Notes under the pieces: generated by a model | Databases searched by the model: none | What the model was told of the DNA's origin: nothing | Seen by the model: only the letters and a program-made list of their open reading frames with translations | NCBI GenBank assembly: GCA_030529095.1 | Contig: JAUMXN010000005.1 | Span: forward strand, 1 to 44,336 | DNA length: 44,336 bases | Source of the DNA: Candidatus Saccharimonadota bacterium | GTDB taxonomy: Bacteria; Patescibacteriota; Saccharimonadia; Saccharimonadales; Saccharimonadaceae | Direction of reading: 5' to 3' | Program-made: the position numbers and the translations under genes | In this document: positions 32,441 through 40,500 of the stretch, one piece after another | How positions within the stretch are numbered: position 1 is the first letter of the stretch | How the letters are laid out: every line of letters starts with the position of its first letter

Positions 32441-32469
32441 TTGCAAAAAACCGCAAAAGATAGTATAAT
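32441..32469 (+). promoter_or_regulatory. Promoter of structured RNA between rnc and rpsP
   Basis: TTGCAA (32441-32446), 17-base spacer, TATAAT (32464-32469). Transcription should start near 32476, at the left arm of the first hairpin. No protein-coding frame follows. Confidence 0.8.
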
Positions 32470-32475
32470 GACAAC

Positions 32476-32742
32476 GACGATTGATTAATCGTATTTTTTC
32501 CAATTAATACGGGATCCCCCCTAAGTTAACGAAAAAAGACACAATCAATCGTAGTACTATATCGAATTAGTGAGTCTGCCACCCCTCTGTTATGTAAACA
32601 CATATTCCTCACTAATTTGATCAGTCCAAGAAGGGCTATCAAGATCTTCAGGCAGATTGATAGCCTACTTACCTTATCTCCCGCCCCCTCCTTGGGCGGG
32701 GGGTACTATGGTTCACGCAGGGTCTTTTAAAGACCCTTTTTT
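32476..32742 (+). ncRNA. Unassigned structured non-coding RNA, about 267 nt
   Basis: The 390-base gap between rnc and rpsP holds an RNA unit with its own promoter and terminator. Four perfect local stems follow one another: ACGATTGATT / AATCAATCGT (32477 and 32542 regions) enclosing a CGTATT / AATACG hairpin; AATTAGTGAG / CTCACTAATT (32565 and 32608 regions) enclosing TATGT / ACATA; GGCTATCAA / TTGATAGCC (32634 and 32666 regions); CCCGCCC / GGGCGGG (32680-32700 region). A 7-base terminator stem closes the unit. I found none of the conserved blocks of RNase P RNA, tmRNA or SRP RNA. 6S-like or another regulatory RNA remains possible; the name cannot be given from sequence alone. rpsP has a separate promoter downstream. 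Confidence 0.75.
32719..32742 (+). terminator. Terminator of the structured RNA
   Basis: AGGGTCT / AGACCCT with a TTTAA loop and T5-6. Confidence 0.9.
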
Positions 32743-32786
32743 AATGCTCGGCTTTGGCGGGGCTTCCCTTTTTTGAAAAAATAGTG

Positions 32787-32792
32787 TATAAT
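32787..32792 (+). promoter_or_regulatory. Probable -10 of rpsP
   Basis: TATAAT, 29 bases before the rpsP ATG, with TG directly in front; no good -35. It gives rpsP transcription independent of the upstream RNA. Confidence 0.55.
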
Positions 32793-32821
32793 AGGACAAT
32801 ATTAAATTTAAAGGAGAAATC

Positions 32822-33277
32822 ATGCTCGCGATTCGCATGCAACGTAATGGCCGTGCACATCTTCCGATGTACAGGATAGTCGTCCAAGAAGCGCAGCGTC
32901 ACCCTCTTTCAGGTCGTGTCGTTGCTGAGGTCGGCAATTACAACCCAGCAACCAAAAAAGTAGTGCTCGACACTGAAAAGGTCGAATTCTACCTTAAAAA
33001 TGGTGCAAAACCATCTTCTCGCGTCGCCTTCGTCTTCAAGAAGAATGGCGTCAAGCTCCCAGATTGGTACAAAGAAGCTCCTGCTAAGTCTGCCAAAGGT
33101 AAACACCAAGACAAACTTCGCAAGAACCAACCAAAAGAAGAACCAGTCGAAGAAGCTCCAGTTGCTGAGGAAGCCCCAGTTGAGGCTCCAGCTGAAGAGA
33201 CTCCAGCAGAAGCTCCAGCCGAAGAGGCTGCTCCTGCCGAAGAAGCTCCAGCTGAAGAAACCCCAGCCGAAGCCTAA
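32822..33277 (+). CDS. rpsP: 30S ribosomal protein S16 (bS16) with acidic repeat tail
   Basis: bS16 helps 30S assembly. The first about 85 residues are the complete normal protein (MLAIRMQRNGRAHLPMYRIV, GRVVAEVGNYNP, FYLKNGAKPSSRV). The protein then continues to 151 residues with a basic stretch and a repetitive Pro/Ala/Glu tail (about residues 104-151, PAEE and ETPAEA units). Such a strongly acidic tail on an rRNA-binding protein is unusual. AAAGGAG lies 6 bases before the ATG. A terminator follows, and khpA has its own promoter although the order rpsP-khpA is the widespread one. Confidence 0.95.
   Translation: MLAIRMQRNGRAHLPMYRIVVQEAQRHPLSGRVVAEVGNYNPATKKVVLDTEKVEFYLKNGAKPSSRVAFVFKKNGVKLPDWYKEAPAKSAKGKHQDKLRKNQPKEEPVEEAPVAEEAPVEAPAEETPAEAPAEEAAPAEEAPAEETPAEA
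33138..33274 (+). repeat. Degenerate in-frame tandem repeats in rpsP
   Basis: Repeated GCT-CCA-GC(T/C)-GAA-GA(A/G) units of 12-15 bases encode the PAEE/ETPAEA tail. They are coding repeats, not a CRISPR or intergenic array. Confidence 0.75.
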
Positions 33278-33286
33278 TTCAAGGAC

Positions 33287-33318
33287 AAAAATAACCCCCG
33301 TCATAAGGGGTTATTTTT
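33287..33318 (+). terminator. Intrinsic terminator after rpsP
   Basis: Stem AAAATAACCCC / GGGGTTATTTT with a 9-base loop and T-run. Confidence 0.9.
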
Positions 33319-33359
33319 TATCCAGTAGGCCAAATTTTACTTTTGAAATTTCGCGTTTA

Positions 33360-33368
33360 TGTTATAAT
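33360..33368 (+). promoter_or_regulatory. Extended -10 promoter of khpA
   Basis: TGT-TATAAT (-10 at 33363-33368), 35 bases before the ATG at 33404, with TTGGAGA as Shine-Dalgarno. Confidence 0.7.
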
Positions 33369-33403
33369 AAGACCATACAATTTAAAAATTTGGAGATACC
33401 TAA

Positions 33404-33835
33404 ATGGCAACCATTGACCAACAATTCGTAGAATACATCGTAAAGACCCTAGTTAATAATCCTGATAAAGTTTCCGTTGACCGCATTATCGATGAGAAAG
33501 GCGTTTTGCTTTCGCTCACTGTTGATCCAGAAGATATTGGTCGCGTGATTGGCAAACGTGGTGCTACCGCTCAGTCGCTTCGCACTCTGCTTCGTGCTCT
33601 TGGGACCAAGAATGACGCTCGCTACAACCTTAAGATCGTAAACACCGACGAAGAAGGCGGAGCCAAGCCAGCCGCTAAGGCCGAAAAGCCAGCTGAAACC
33701 CCAGTTGAAGAAACCCCAGCCGAAGAGGCAGATGATATCGTCGAAGACGACACTATCGAAGAAGCCGAAGAGTCATCCGCTCTCGCCGAGAAAACTCGTG
33801 CCGAGCTCGCTGATCTCGACGATCTCGATATCTAA
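33404..33835 (+). CDS. khpA: KH-domain RNA-binding protein KhpA with acidic tail
   Basis: The first about 78 residues form the single KH domain of KhpA (YlqC): FVEYIVKTLVNNPDKV, VDPEDIGRVIGKRGATAQSLRTLL with the GKRG loop of the GxxG motif. KhpA usually ends near residue 80; here the protein runs to 143 with a Pro/Glu/Ala-rich acidic tail (KPAETPVEETPAEEADD) like that of S16. It is expected to bind RNA broadly and, in Firmicutes, to pair with KhpB. A terminator follows; rimM and trmD, common neighbours in other bacteria, are not here. Confidence 0.93.
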   Translation: MATIDQQFVEYIVKTLVNNPDKVSVDRIIDEKGVLLSLTVDPEDIGRVIGKRGATAQSLRTLLRALGTKNDARYNLKIVNTDEEGGAKPAAKAEKPAETPVEETPAEEADDIVEDDTIEEAEESSALAEKTRAELADLDDLDI

Positions 33836-33851
33836 TCTGATTAGAGGCAAG

Positions 33852-33877
33852 AATCAGGGTCGAAAGGCCCTGATTTT
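33852..33877 (+). terminator. Intrinsic terminator after khpA
   Basis: Stem AATCAGGG / CCCTGATT with GAAA-containing loop, followed by T6. Confidence 0.92.
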
Positions 33878-33903
33878 TTGTCCAAAAAACTTTAAAAAAG
33901 TCC

Positions 33904-33932
33904 TTGACCGAGCCCCAAAATTAGGATAAAAT
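33904..33932 (+). promoter_or_regulatory. Upstream promoter P1 before rpoB
   Basis: TTGACC (33904-33909), 17-base spacer, TAAAAT (33927-33932). Its transcript, starting near 33940, meets a terminator after about 80 bases. Confidence 0.8.
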
Positions 33933-33985
33933 AAACATAAGCTAACTAACTGCGAGTTAACTTACATATTGTTGAGAGTTTATCT

Positions 33986-34009
33986 ATGTCTAAAAACCCA
34001 CCTTTTTAG
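33986..34009 (+). CDS. Candidate leader peptide MSKNPPF (low confidence)
   Basis: ATG at 33986 and TAG at 34007-34009 enclose seven codons that cover the whole left arm and loop of the terminator stem. A ribosome reading it would block the hairpin. The Shine-Dalgarno is weak (GAGAG, 8 bases upstream). Could be chance. Confidence 0.2.
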   Translation: MSKNPPF

Positions 34010-34019
34010 GTGGTTTTTT
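33992..34019 (+). terminator. Terminator/attenuator upstream of rpoB
   Basis: CCACCT / AGGTGG with a TTTT loop, extended by an A-run pairing with the T6 tail (one bulged C). It lies between promoters P1 and P2. Confidence 0.8.
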
Positions 34020-34032
34020 GGTGCAAAAACCC

Positions 34033-34061
34033 TTGTCAATCCACCCAACTTGTAGTAAACT
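34033..34061 (+). promoter_or_regulatory. Promoter P2 of rpoBC
   Basis: TTGTCA (34033-34038), 17-base spacer, TAAACT (34056-34061). Start near 34069, leaving a leader of about 150 bases before the GTG. Confidence 0.75.
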
Positions 34062-34068
34062 AATTCCA

Positions 34069-34217
34069 AGAAGTAGTGTGACATATTTTTGGTTGTCGTT
34101 CGAACTGGCAATTCGGGCGATGAAAGTATGTCAGTAATCTTCGGCGCTGAGATCTTTGTTCATCTAAGTAACAGAGGTCAAAAAAGATTATTAAACTAAA
34201 AACAAGAAGGGTATCTA
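34069..34217 (+). promoter_or_regulatory. Structured 5' leader of rpoB
   Basis: A two-part hairpin: TGACATA / TATGTCA (7 bp, 34079 and 34129 regions) around an internal loop and a nine-pair stem TCGTTCGAA / TTCGGGCGA with a CTGGCAA loop. The rest of the leader is A-rich up to AGAAGGG before the GTG. It may bind a protein or sense transcription state; it matches no riboswitch that I know. Confidence 0.5.
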
Positions 34218-37200
34218 GTGAGTACTAAACCGAAAAACGGTGAACGTGTGTTTTTCACCGAAGGTGACCAAGCACTCCCAATTCCTGATTTGATTGCACA
34301 TCAAAAGGATTCTTGGGAAGACTTTGTCAAAAACGGACTCCGCGAGATTTTTACCGAGCTTAATCCAATCGACGATTACACCGGTCAAAAACTCTCTCTC
34401 CGTTTTAAAGATTATTATTTTAAAGAGCCGAAGCAAACCGAACGTGACGCCAAATACAACCTCGCAACCTACGAGGCTCCGCTTCATGTCTTGGTTGAGC
34501 TAGAAAACAAGGTGACCGGCACCAAAAAAGAGCAAGACATCTACTTTGGTGATTATCCTTGGATGACCGATCGTGCTACCTTCATTATCAATGGTACCGA
34601 ACGTGTTATCGTTTCTCAGTTGATTCGTTCAGCTGGTGTTTTCTTTACTGCTGACCATATTGGTCTTCGCAATTACTACGGCGCTAAGGTAATTCCTGGC
34701 CGTGGTGCTTGGCTCGAGTTTGAGACCGCCGCAAACGGCTCAATCAACGTCAAAATTGACCGCCGCCGCAAGGTGCCAGTCACAACCTTCATGCGCGCTC
34801 TTGGCATGACTAAATCCGAAATCAAGAGCAAATTCGAACAGGTCGATACCGGTGAAATCAATTATATTGATTCAACCTTCGAAAAAGACACCACCTCTAC
34901 TCAGGGTGAGGCCTTGCTCGAAGTTTACCGCCGTCTTCGCCCAGGTGATCTCGCTACGGTCGAGAACGCTAAATCAATGATTGAGCGTACTTTCTTCGAT
35001 CCAAAGCGCTATGATTACAGCAATGTCGGTCGTTTCAAGATCAACAGTCGCCTTGGCTTTGATACACCAAACGAACCAAAATTCCGTACCTTGCAGATGG
35101 AAGACCTCATTGCTATCGTAGCTGAGATTATCCGTCTTAATAATACGCAAGAACCAGCCGACGATATCGACTCCTTGGCTAACCGCCGTGTCAAACTCGT
35201 TGGTGAGTTGGTCCAGCGCCAATTCCGTCTTGGTATGCTTCGTCTCCAGCGTAACATCCTCGACCGTATGTCGATGGCCAACCCAGAAGAAGTTACTCCA
35301 TCTCAACTCCTTAACTCTCGCCCAGTCGTGGCTGCCGTTAAAGAGTTCTTCGCTAGCTCACAGCTCAGCCAATTGATGGATGAAACTAACCCATTCTCCG
35401 AACTTGCACACAAGCGTCGTCTAAGTTCGATGGGTCCTGGTGGCCTTACTCGTGAACGTGCCGGCTTCGATGTCCGTGACGCCCACCCAACCCACTACGG
35501 CCGCATCTGTACCGTTGAAACCCCAGAAGGTGGTAACGTCGGTCTCGTGCTTAACCTTGCAACTTATGCTCGCATTAACGAATATGGCTTCATCGAAGCG
35601 CCATACCGCGTCGTTAAAAACGGCAAAGTTACTGATGAAGTAGTCTACGTTGATGCTGCTGCTGAAAACGATATGATTATCGCTGACGCATCTGTTAAAT
35701 TGAATAAAGATGGTAAATTCGTTGAGGAATGGGTCTCTGCTCGTGTCCACGGCGCGCCAGCCCAGGTCGAGTCAAAGAACGTTACTCATATCGATGCTGC
35801 CCACAAGGAAATTCTTGGTGTATCAGCCAGCTTGATTCCATTCGTTGAGAAAAACCGTGTTGACCGCTCTCTCATGGCCTGCGCCATGCAGAAACAGGCA
35901 GTTCCACTACTTCGCACCGATAACCCAATCGTTGGTACCGGTATCGAACGTGAAGTCGCCAAGAACACTTCACAGGTTGTCTTTGCCGAAGGCGCCGGTG
36001 TCGTGAAAAAAGCTGACGGCGAATCTGTCATCATCACCTACGATAAAGGTGGCGACAAAGAATACAAACTCGTTCACTTTGAAAAGACCAATGATGATCG
36101 CTGTTACAACCAACGCTGCTGCGTCGCTCGTGGCCAAAAGGTCAAAAAAGGCGACATCATCATTGAAGGTGCCTCAATCAACGACGGCGAACTCGCCCTC
36201 GGGCGCGACCTTCTCGTTGCCTTCATGCCATGGCGTGGTTACAACATGGATGATGCTATCGTCATCTCTAACCGTCTCGTCGAAGACGATACTTTGACTT
36301 CTATCAACATCAAAGACTTCGACGTTGAAGTCCGTGAAACCAAACTTGGTCCAGAACAAGTTACTCGTGATATTCCAAACGTTTCCGAACACTCTCTCCG
36401 CCACCTCGGCGAAGATGGTATCGTTACGGTTGGTTCCGAAGTTGCTCCTGGTGATATCCTCGTTGGTAAAATTACGCCAAAGGGTGAACAAGAACTTAGC
36501 TCAGAGGAGCGCCTCCTCCGTGCTATCTTCGGTGAAAAAGCCAAAGACGTCCGCGATACTTCAGTTCGTATGAACGGTTCATCAACTGGTAAAGTTGTCG
36601 ACGTCCGCGTTTACACCCGTGAACAAGGCCACGAACTCAAAGCTGGTGTGCTCATGCAAATCAAGATCTTCGTCGCTGAAATGCGCAAAATCGGCGTCGG
36701 TGATAAGCTTGCAGGTCGCCACGGTAACAAAGGTGTGGTCTCCCGCGTTCTCCCAGTAGAAGATATGCCATTCATGGCTGACGGTACTCCAATCGATGTA
36801 GTGCTTTCACCAATGGGTGTGCCTTCCCGTATGAACCTCGGTCAGCTCTTTGAAACTCACCTTGGTATGGCTGCTCGCGCTCTTGGTTACAAGGTCGCAA
36901 CCCCATCCTTTAACGGTGTTCCAGATGAAAAAATCAGCGATGAGCTCGAAAAAGCTGGGTTCGATCGTGATGGTCGTGTCCAACTCTTCGACGGTCTCAC
37001 CGGTGAACCATTCGAAGAACGCACATCAGTTGGTGTGATGCACATGCTCAAACTTCACCACATGGTCGAAGATAAGATCCACGCTCGTTCAACCGGTCCT
37101 TACACCATGGTTACCCAACAGCCACTCGGTGGTAAAGCCCAGAACGGTGGTCAGCGCTTCGGTGAAATGGAGGTGTGGGCTCTTGAAGCTTACGGTGCTG

Positions 37201-37592
37201 CTACCACGCTCCAGGAAATGCTCACCATCAAATCTGATGATGTTTACGGCCGTGCTAAAGCATATGAATCAATCATCAAACGTGAACCAATCGAAGGTCC
37301 AAAGCTTCCAGAAGGTTTCAACGTCTTGGTTAAGGAACTTCAAGGTCTTGGCCTTAAGGTTGACCTCCTCGACCACGGCGAAGCCGCTGATGCTGGCGAC
37401 GTAATCGAAAAGACCTCACGCGAGATTGAACGCACCAAGGATGATCAATCGATTTATGATCAACACAAGAAGGATGCCGAACCAGAAATCGTCGACCTCG
37501 ATGCCGAGGAAGAAGCTGCTCTGGAAGATGAAGGCATGGAAATAATAGAAGAAGAGGACGATGGTACAGTCGACCTCGGAGAGGAGTTCTAA
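34218..37592 (+). CDS. rpoB: RNA polymerase beta subunit
   Basis: The 1124-residue subunit forms one side of the active-site cleft. Conserved blocks are present in order: NGTERVIVSQLIRSAGVFF, the rifampicin-pocket region QLSQLMDETNPFSELAHKRRLSSMGPGGL, HPTHYGRICTVETPEGGNVGL, GYNMDDAIVISNRL, GRHGNKGVVSRVLP and the C-terminal GGKAQNGGQRFGEMEVWALEAYGA. In the pocket some positions differ from E. coli (for instance Met where E. coli has Leu before GPGG); resistance cannot be judged from this. The C-terminus has an added acidic tail of about 60 residues. Start is GTG behind AGAAGGG. rpoC follows one base after the stop. Confidence 0.97.
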   Translation: MSTKPKNGERVFFTEGDQALPIPDLIAHQKDSWEDFVKNGLREIFTELNPIDDYTGQKLSLRFKDYYFKEPKQTERDAKYNLATYEAPLHVLVELENKVTGTKKEQDIYFGDYPWMTDRATFIINGTERVIVSQLIRSAGVFFTADHIGLRNYYGAKVIPGRGAWLEFETAANGSINVKIDRRRKVPVTTFMRALGMTKSEIKSKFEQVDTGEINYIDSTFEKDTTSTQGEALLEVYRRLRPGDLATVENAKSMIERTFFDPKRYDYSNVGRFKINSRLGFDTPNEPKFRTLQMEDLIAIVAEIIRLNNTQEPADDIDSLANRRVKLVGELVQRQFRLGMLRLQRNILDRMSMANPEEVTPSQLLNSRPVVAAVKEFFASSQLSQLMDETNPFSELAHKRRLSSMGPGGLTRERAGFDVRDAHPTHYGRICTVETPEGGNVGLVLNLATYARINEYGFIEAPYRVVKNGKVTDEVVYVDAAAENDMIIADASVKLNKDGKFVEEWVSARVHGAPAQVESKNVTHIDAAHKEILGVSASLIPFVEKNRVDRSLMACAMQKQAVPLLRTDNPIVGTGIEREVAKNTSQVVFAEGAGVVKKADGESVIITYDKGGDKEYKLVHFEKTNDDRCYNQRCCVARGQKVKKGDIIIEGASINDGELALGRDLLVAFMPWRGYNMDDAIVISNRLVEDDTLTSINIKDFDVEVRETKLGPEQVTRDIPNVSEHSLRHLGEDGIVTVGSEVAPGDILVGKITPKGEQELSSEERLLRAIFGEKAKDVRDTSVRMNGSSTGKVVDVRVYTREQGHELKAGVLMQIKIFVAEMRKIGVGDKLAGRHGNKGVVSRVLPVEDMPFMADGTPIDVVLSPMGVPSRMNLGQLFETHLGMAARALGYKVATPSFNGVPDEKISDELEKAGFDRDGRVQLFDGLTGEPFEERTSVGVMHMLKLHHMVEDKIHARSTGPYTMVTQQPLGGKAQNGGQRFGEMEVWALEAYGAATTLQEMLTIKSDDVYGRAKAYESIIKREPIEGPKLPEGFNVLVKELQGLGLKVDLLDHGEAADAGDVIEKTSREIERTKDDQSIYDQHKKDAEPEIVDLDAEEEAALEDEGMEIIEEEDDGTVDLGEEF

Positions 37593-37593
37593 T

Positions 37594-40500
37594 ATGGCTT
37601 GGATGGATAATTTTATCAGTGCCTCTGACTTTGATTCAATCCGTCTAACAGTGGCCAATGCGGACGACATCTTAAACTGGAGCTATGGCGAAGTTACGAA
37701 GCCAGAAACCATTAACTACCGTACCCAAAAACCGGAACGCGATGGTCTCTTCTGCGAACGTATCTTCGGTCCAACCAAAGATATCAATCCACATGATTCA
37801 AAACTAAAAGGTGTGCGCTCTCGTGAAGCTGCCGTCGATAAGGAAGGTAACCTCGTTACTAAATCTATCGCCCGCCGCGAACGCATGGGTCACATCTCCC
37901 TCGCTGCACCAGTTGCTCACATCTGGTTCATGCGTGGTACCCCATCGGCAATTAGCCTTTTGCTCGACATCACTGTTAAAAACATTGAGAAGGTTGTTTA
38001 CTTTGCAACCTACCTCATCACCGAAGCAAAAGATGAAGAAATTGCCAAAACTCTCGAATCACTCGAGAACCAAACCATCGCCGCTCGTGAGGCTATCCGC
38101 CTTCGCTACGAAAAGGAATCTAAAGACGGTGATGTGAAAGCTCTTGCCGAAGCCGAGACCAAAGAATTGGCTGAACTTGAGAGCGATTACCAAGCTAAGA
38201 AATCGATGCTCGAATCCTTCAAGAAAGGTGGCACGATTACTGAAGTTGAATATCGTAACCTTCCAGAAGAATACGAAGATTTGATTACTGTCGAGATGGG
38301 CGCAACCGCCATCAAGAAAATGCTCGACGAAATCGATCTCGACCAACTTATCGAAAAACTTCACGAAGAAGTTAAAGAGGCTAAAGGTCAAAAAGAGAAA
38401 AAGATTCAAAAACGTCTTAAGACTCTTGAAGGTATGCAAGCCGCTGGCATCAAGCCAACCGATCTTGTCTTGACTGTTATCCCAGTCATCCCTCCAGATC
38501 TACGCCCAATGATCGCTCTTCCTGGTGGTCGCTTTGCTACTTCCGACTTAAACGACCTCTATCGTCGCGTGATCAACCGTAACAACCGTTTGCGCAAACT
38601 TCTCGATCTCAACGCTCCAGAAGTTATCTGTCGCAACGAGATGCGTATGCTTCAAGAAGCTGTAGATGCTCTTATCGACAACTCTGCTTCTCACGCTGCC
38701 AGCTCTAGCAACGGTCGTCGCAAACTTAAATCACTTTCCGACCTCCTCAAAGGTAAACAGGGTCGCTTCCGCCAAAACCTTCTTGGTAAACGCGTCGATT
38801 ACTCTGGTCGTTCAGTGATTGTCGTTGGTCCAGAACTTCGTCTTAACGAATGTGGTTTGCCGAAACAAATGGCCCTTGAACTCTTTAAGCCATTCGTCAT
38901 TTCTTGGCTCATCGCTAACGAACATGCTAATAACATCCGCTCGGCTTCTCGCTTGATCGAAGCTAAAGAAACCGTCGTCTGGGATGCTTTGGACGAGGTG
39001 ATTAAGGGTAAATATGTGCTCTTGAACCGTGCACCATCCCTTCACCGCTTGTCTGTTCAAGCCTTCCAACCACGCCTTATTGATGGTAAAGCTATCAAGC
39101 TTCATCCACTCGTAGCATCGGGCTTCAACGCCGACTACGATGGTGACCAGATGGCTGTTCACCTACCACTCTCTGACGCTGCTCAGGCTGAGGCTCGTGA
39201 ACTTATGGCTGCTGATAAGAACCTTTTGAAACCTGCTGATGGCGCACCAGTGCTTGCTATTTATCAGGACGTCGTGCTTGGTGCTTACTACCTCACTTAC
39301 GACAAGCCAGGTACCGACCAAGGCGATCCAAAAGCCTTCTCATCAGTCTACGAAGCCGAACTTGCTTATGACCAGGGAATCATCCACTTGCAAACTCCAA
39401 TTCGCGTGTTTGCTAAGCGCGAGATTCGCGATACTACTCTTGGCCGTGTTATCTTTAACGAAATCTTGCCAAAAGATTATCCATACGATAACTCAGTCCA
39501 GACTAAGAAGCACCTTTCTAAGGTCATGGCCGACATCTTTGATATGTACGGTGCTGAAGTAACGGTTAAAACCGCTGATGCCCTCAAGGATCTCGCCTTC
39601 GAATATGAGACTATCGCTTCAATCTCTACCGCCAAGGATGATTATCCAACCTACGATGAAATTGATGACTTCCTCGCTGAAGGTGATGCAAAAACCGCCC
39701 TCATTCAGGAACAATTCAACGAAGGTCTTGTTACCGAAGAAGAGCGCTACAAACTCACTATTGCCAACTGGCGTGATATCGATAAGAAAATTTCTGACTT
39801 CCTTCAGAGCAAACTTGCCGAGATGGATACCGATATCGCTGTGATGGTTAACTCTGGTGCCCGTGGTAACATTTCCAACATTAAGCTTGCTTCCGCCGAG
39901 ATTGGTATCATGGTGGATATTAACAACAACGAAATTGAGCTTCCAGTTAAATCAAGCTACAAGAAAGGTCTTAACACCCTTGAATCCTTCATCGCCACTC
40001 GTGGTGCACGTCAAGGTCAGGTGTCTACCGCTCTTCGTACCGCTGACTCTGGTTACCTCACCCGTCGTCTCGTTGACGTCTCCCAAGATGTCTTTACTAC
40101 CGACGAAGAAGCCGAAGACCCAGGTTACACTGTTAACCGTGAAGATTCTGAACAATCTGGCGTGCCATTCAAGGCATGGATCTCTGGTCGCTATGCTGCC
40201 GAAGCTGTTCCAGGCTATGTCGAAGCTGACGAATTGATTACTCCTGATCTCGCCGCTCAAATCGACGCCGATGATAACGTCAAATCAGTCAAGATTCAAT
40301 CAGTACTTTCAACCACTGCTGTTAACGGCATTCCACGCAAAGCTTACGGTGTTGATATGTCTACCCGTGAACTCGTGGCCGCCAACCAGCCAGTCGGTGT
40401 GATTGCCGCTCAATCCCTTGGTGAACCAGGTACCCAGCTTACCCTCGATACCAAACACGGTTCTGGTGTGGCAGGTTCTGGTGCTATCGCCCGTGGTCTT

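Larger units (their letters stand above)
33940..34019 (+). ncRNA. Short P1 transcript upstream of rpoB (small RNA or attenuated leader)
   Basis: About 80 bases between promoter P1 and a terminator. It contains a small hairpin TAACT-GCG-AGTTA (33950-33963 region) and a 7-codon frame reaching into the terminator. It may be an independent small RNA or the attenuated leader of rpoBC, with read-through reaching the genes. The 383-base gap between khpA and rpoB holds this unit plus promoter P2 and a structured leader. Confidence 0.5.

Noticed and set aside
32476-32742. tmRNA, RNase P RNA, SRP RNA or a tRNA in the rnc-rpsP gap
   Set aside because: I found no tRNA-like ends with a GTTCGA T-loop, no GAGGAAAGTC-type block and no SRP domain IV pattern. 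A covariance search could still reveal a distant match.
33138-33274. Possible repeat array (CRISPR-like)
   Set aside because: Units are in frame, degenerate and code for the PAEE tail; there are no unique spacers.
33000-33431. 143-codon plus-strand frame overlapping rpsP
   Set aside because: Lys/Leu/Pro-rich frame-shifted reading of the S16 repeat tail; it crosses a terminator and the khpA promoter.
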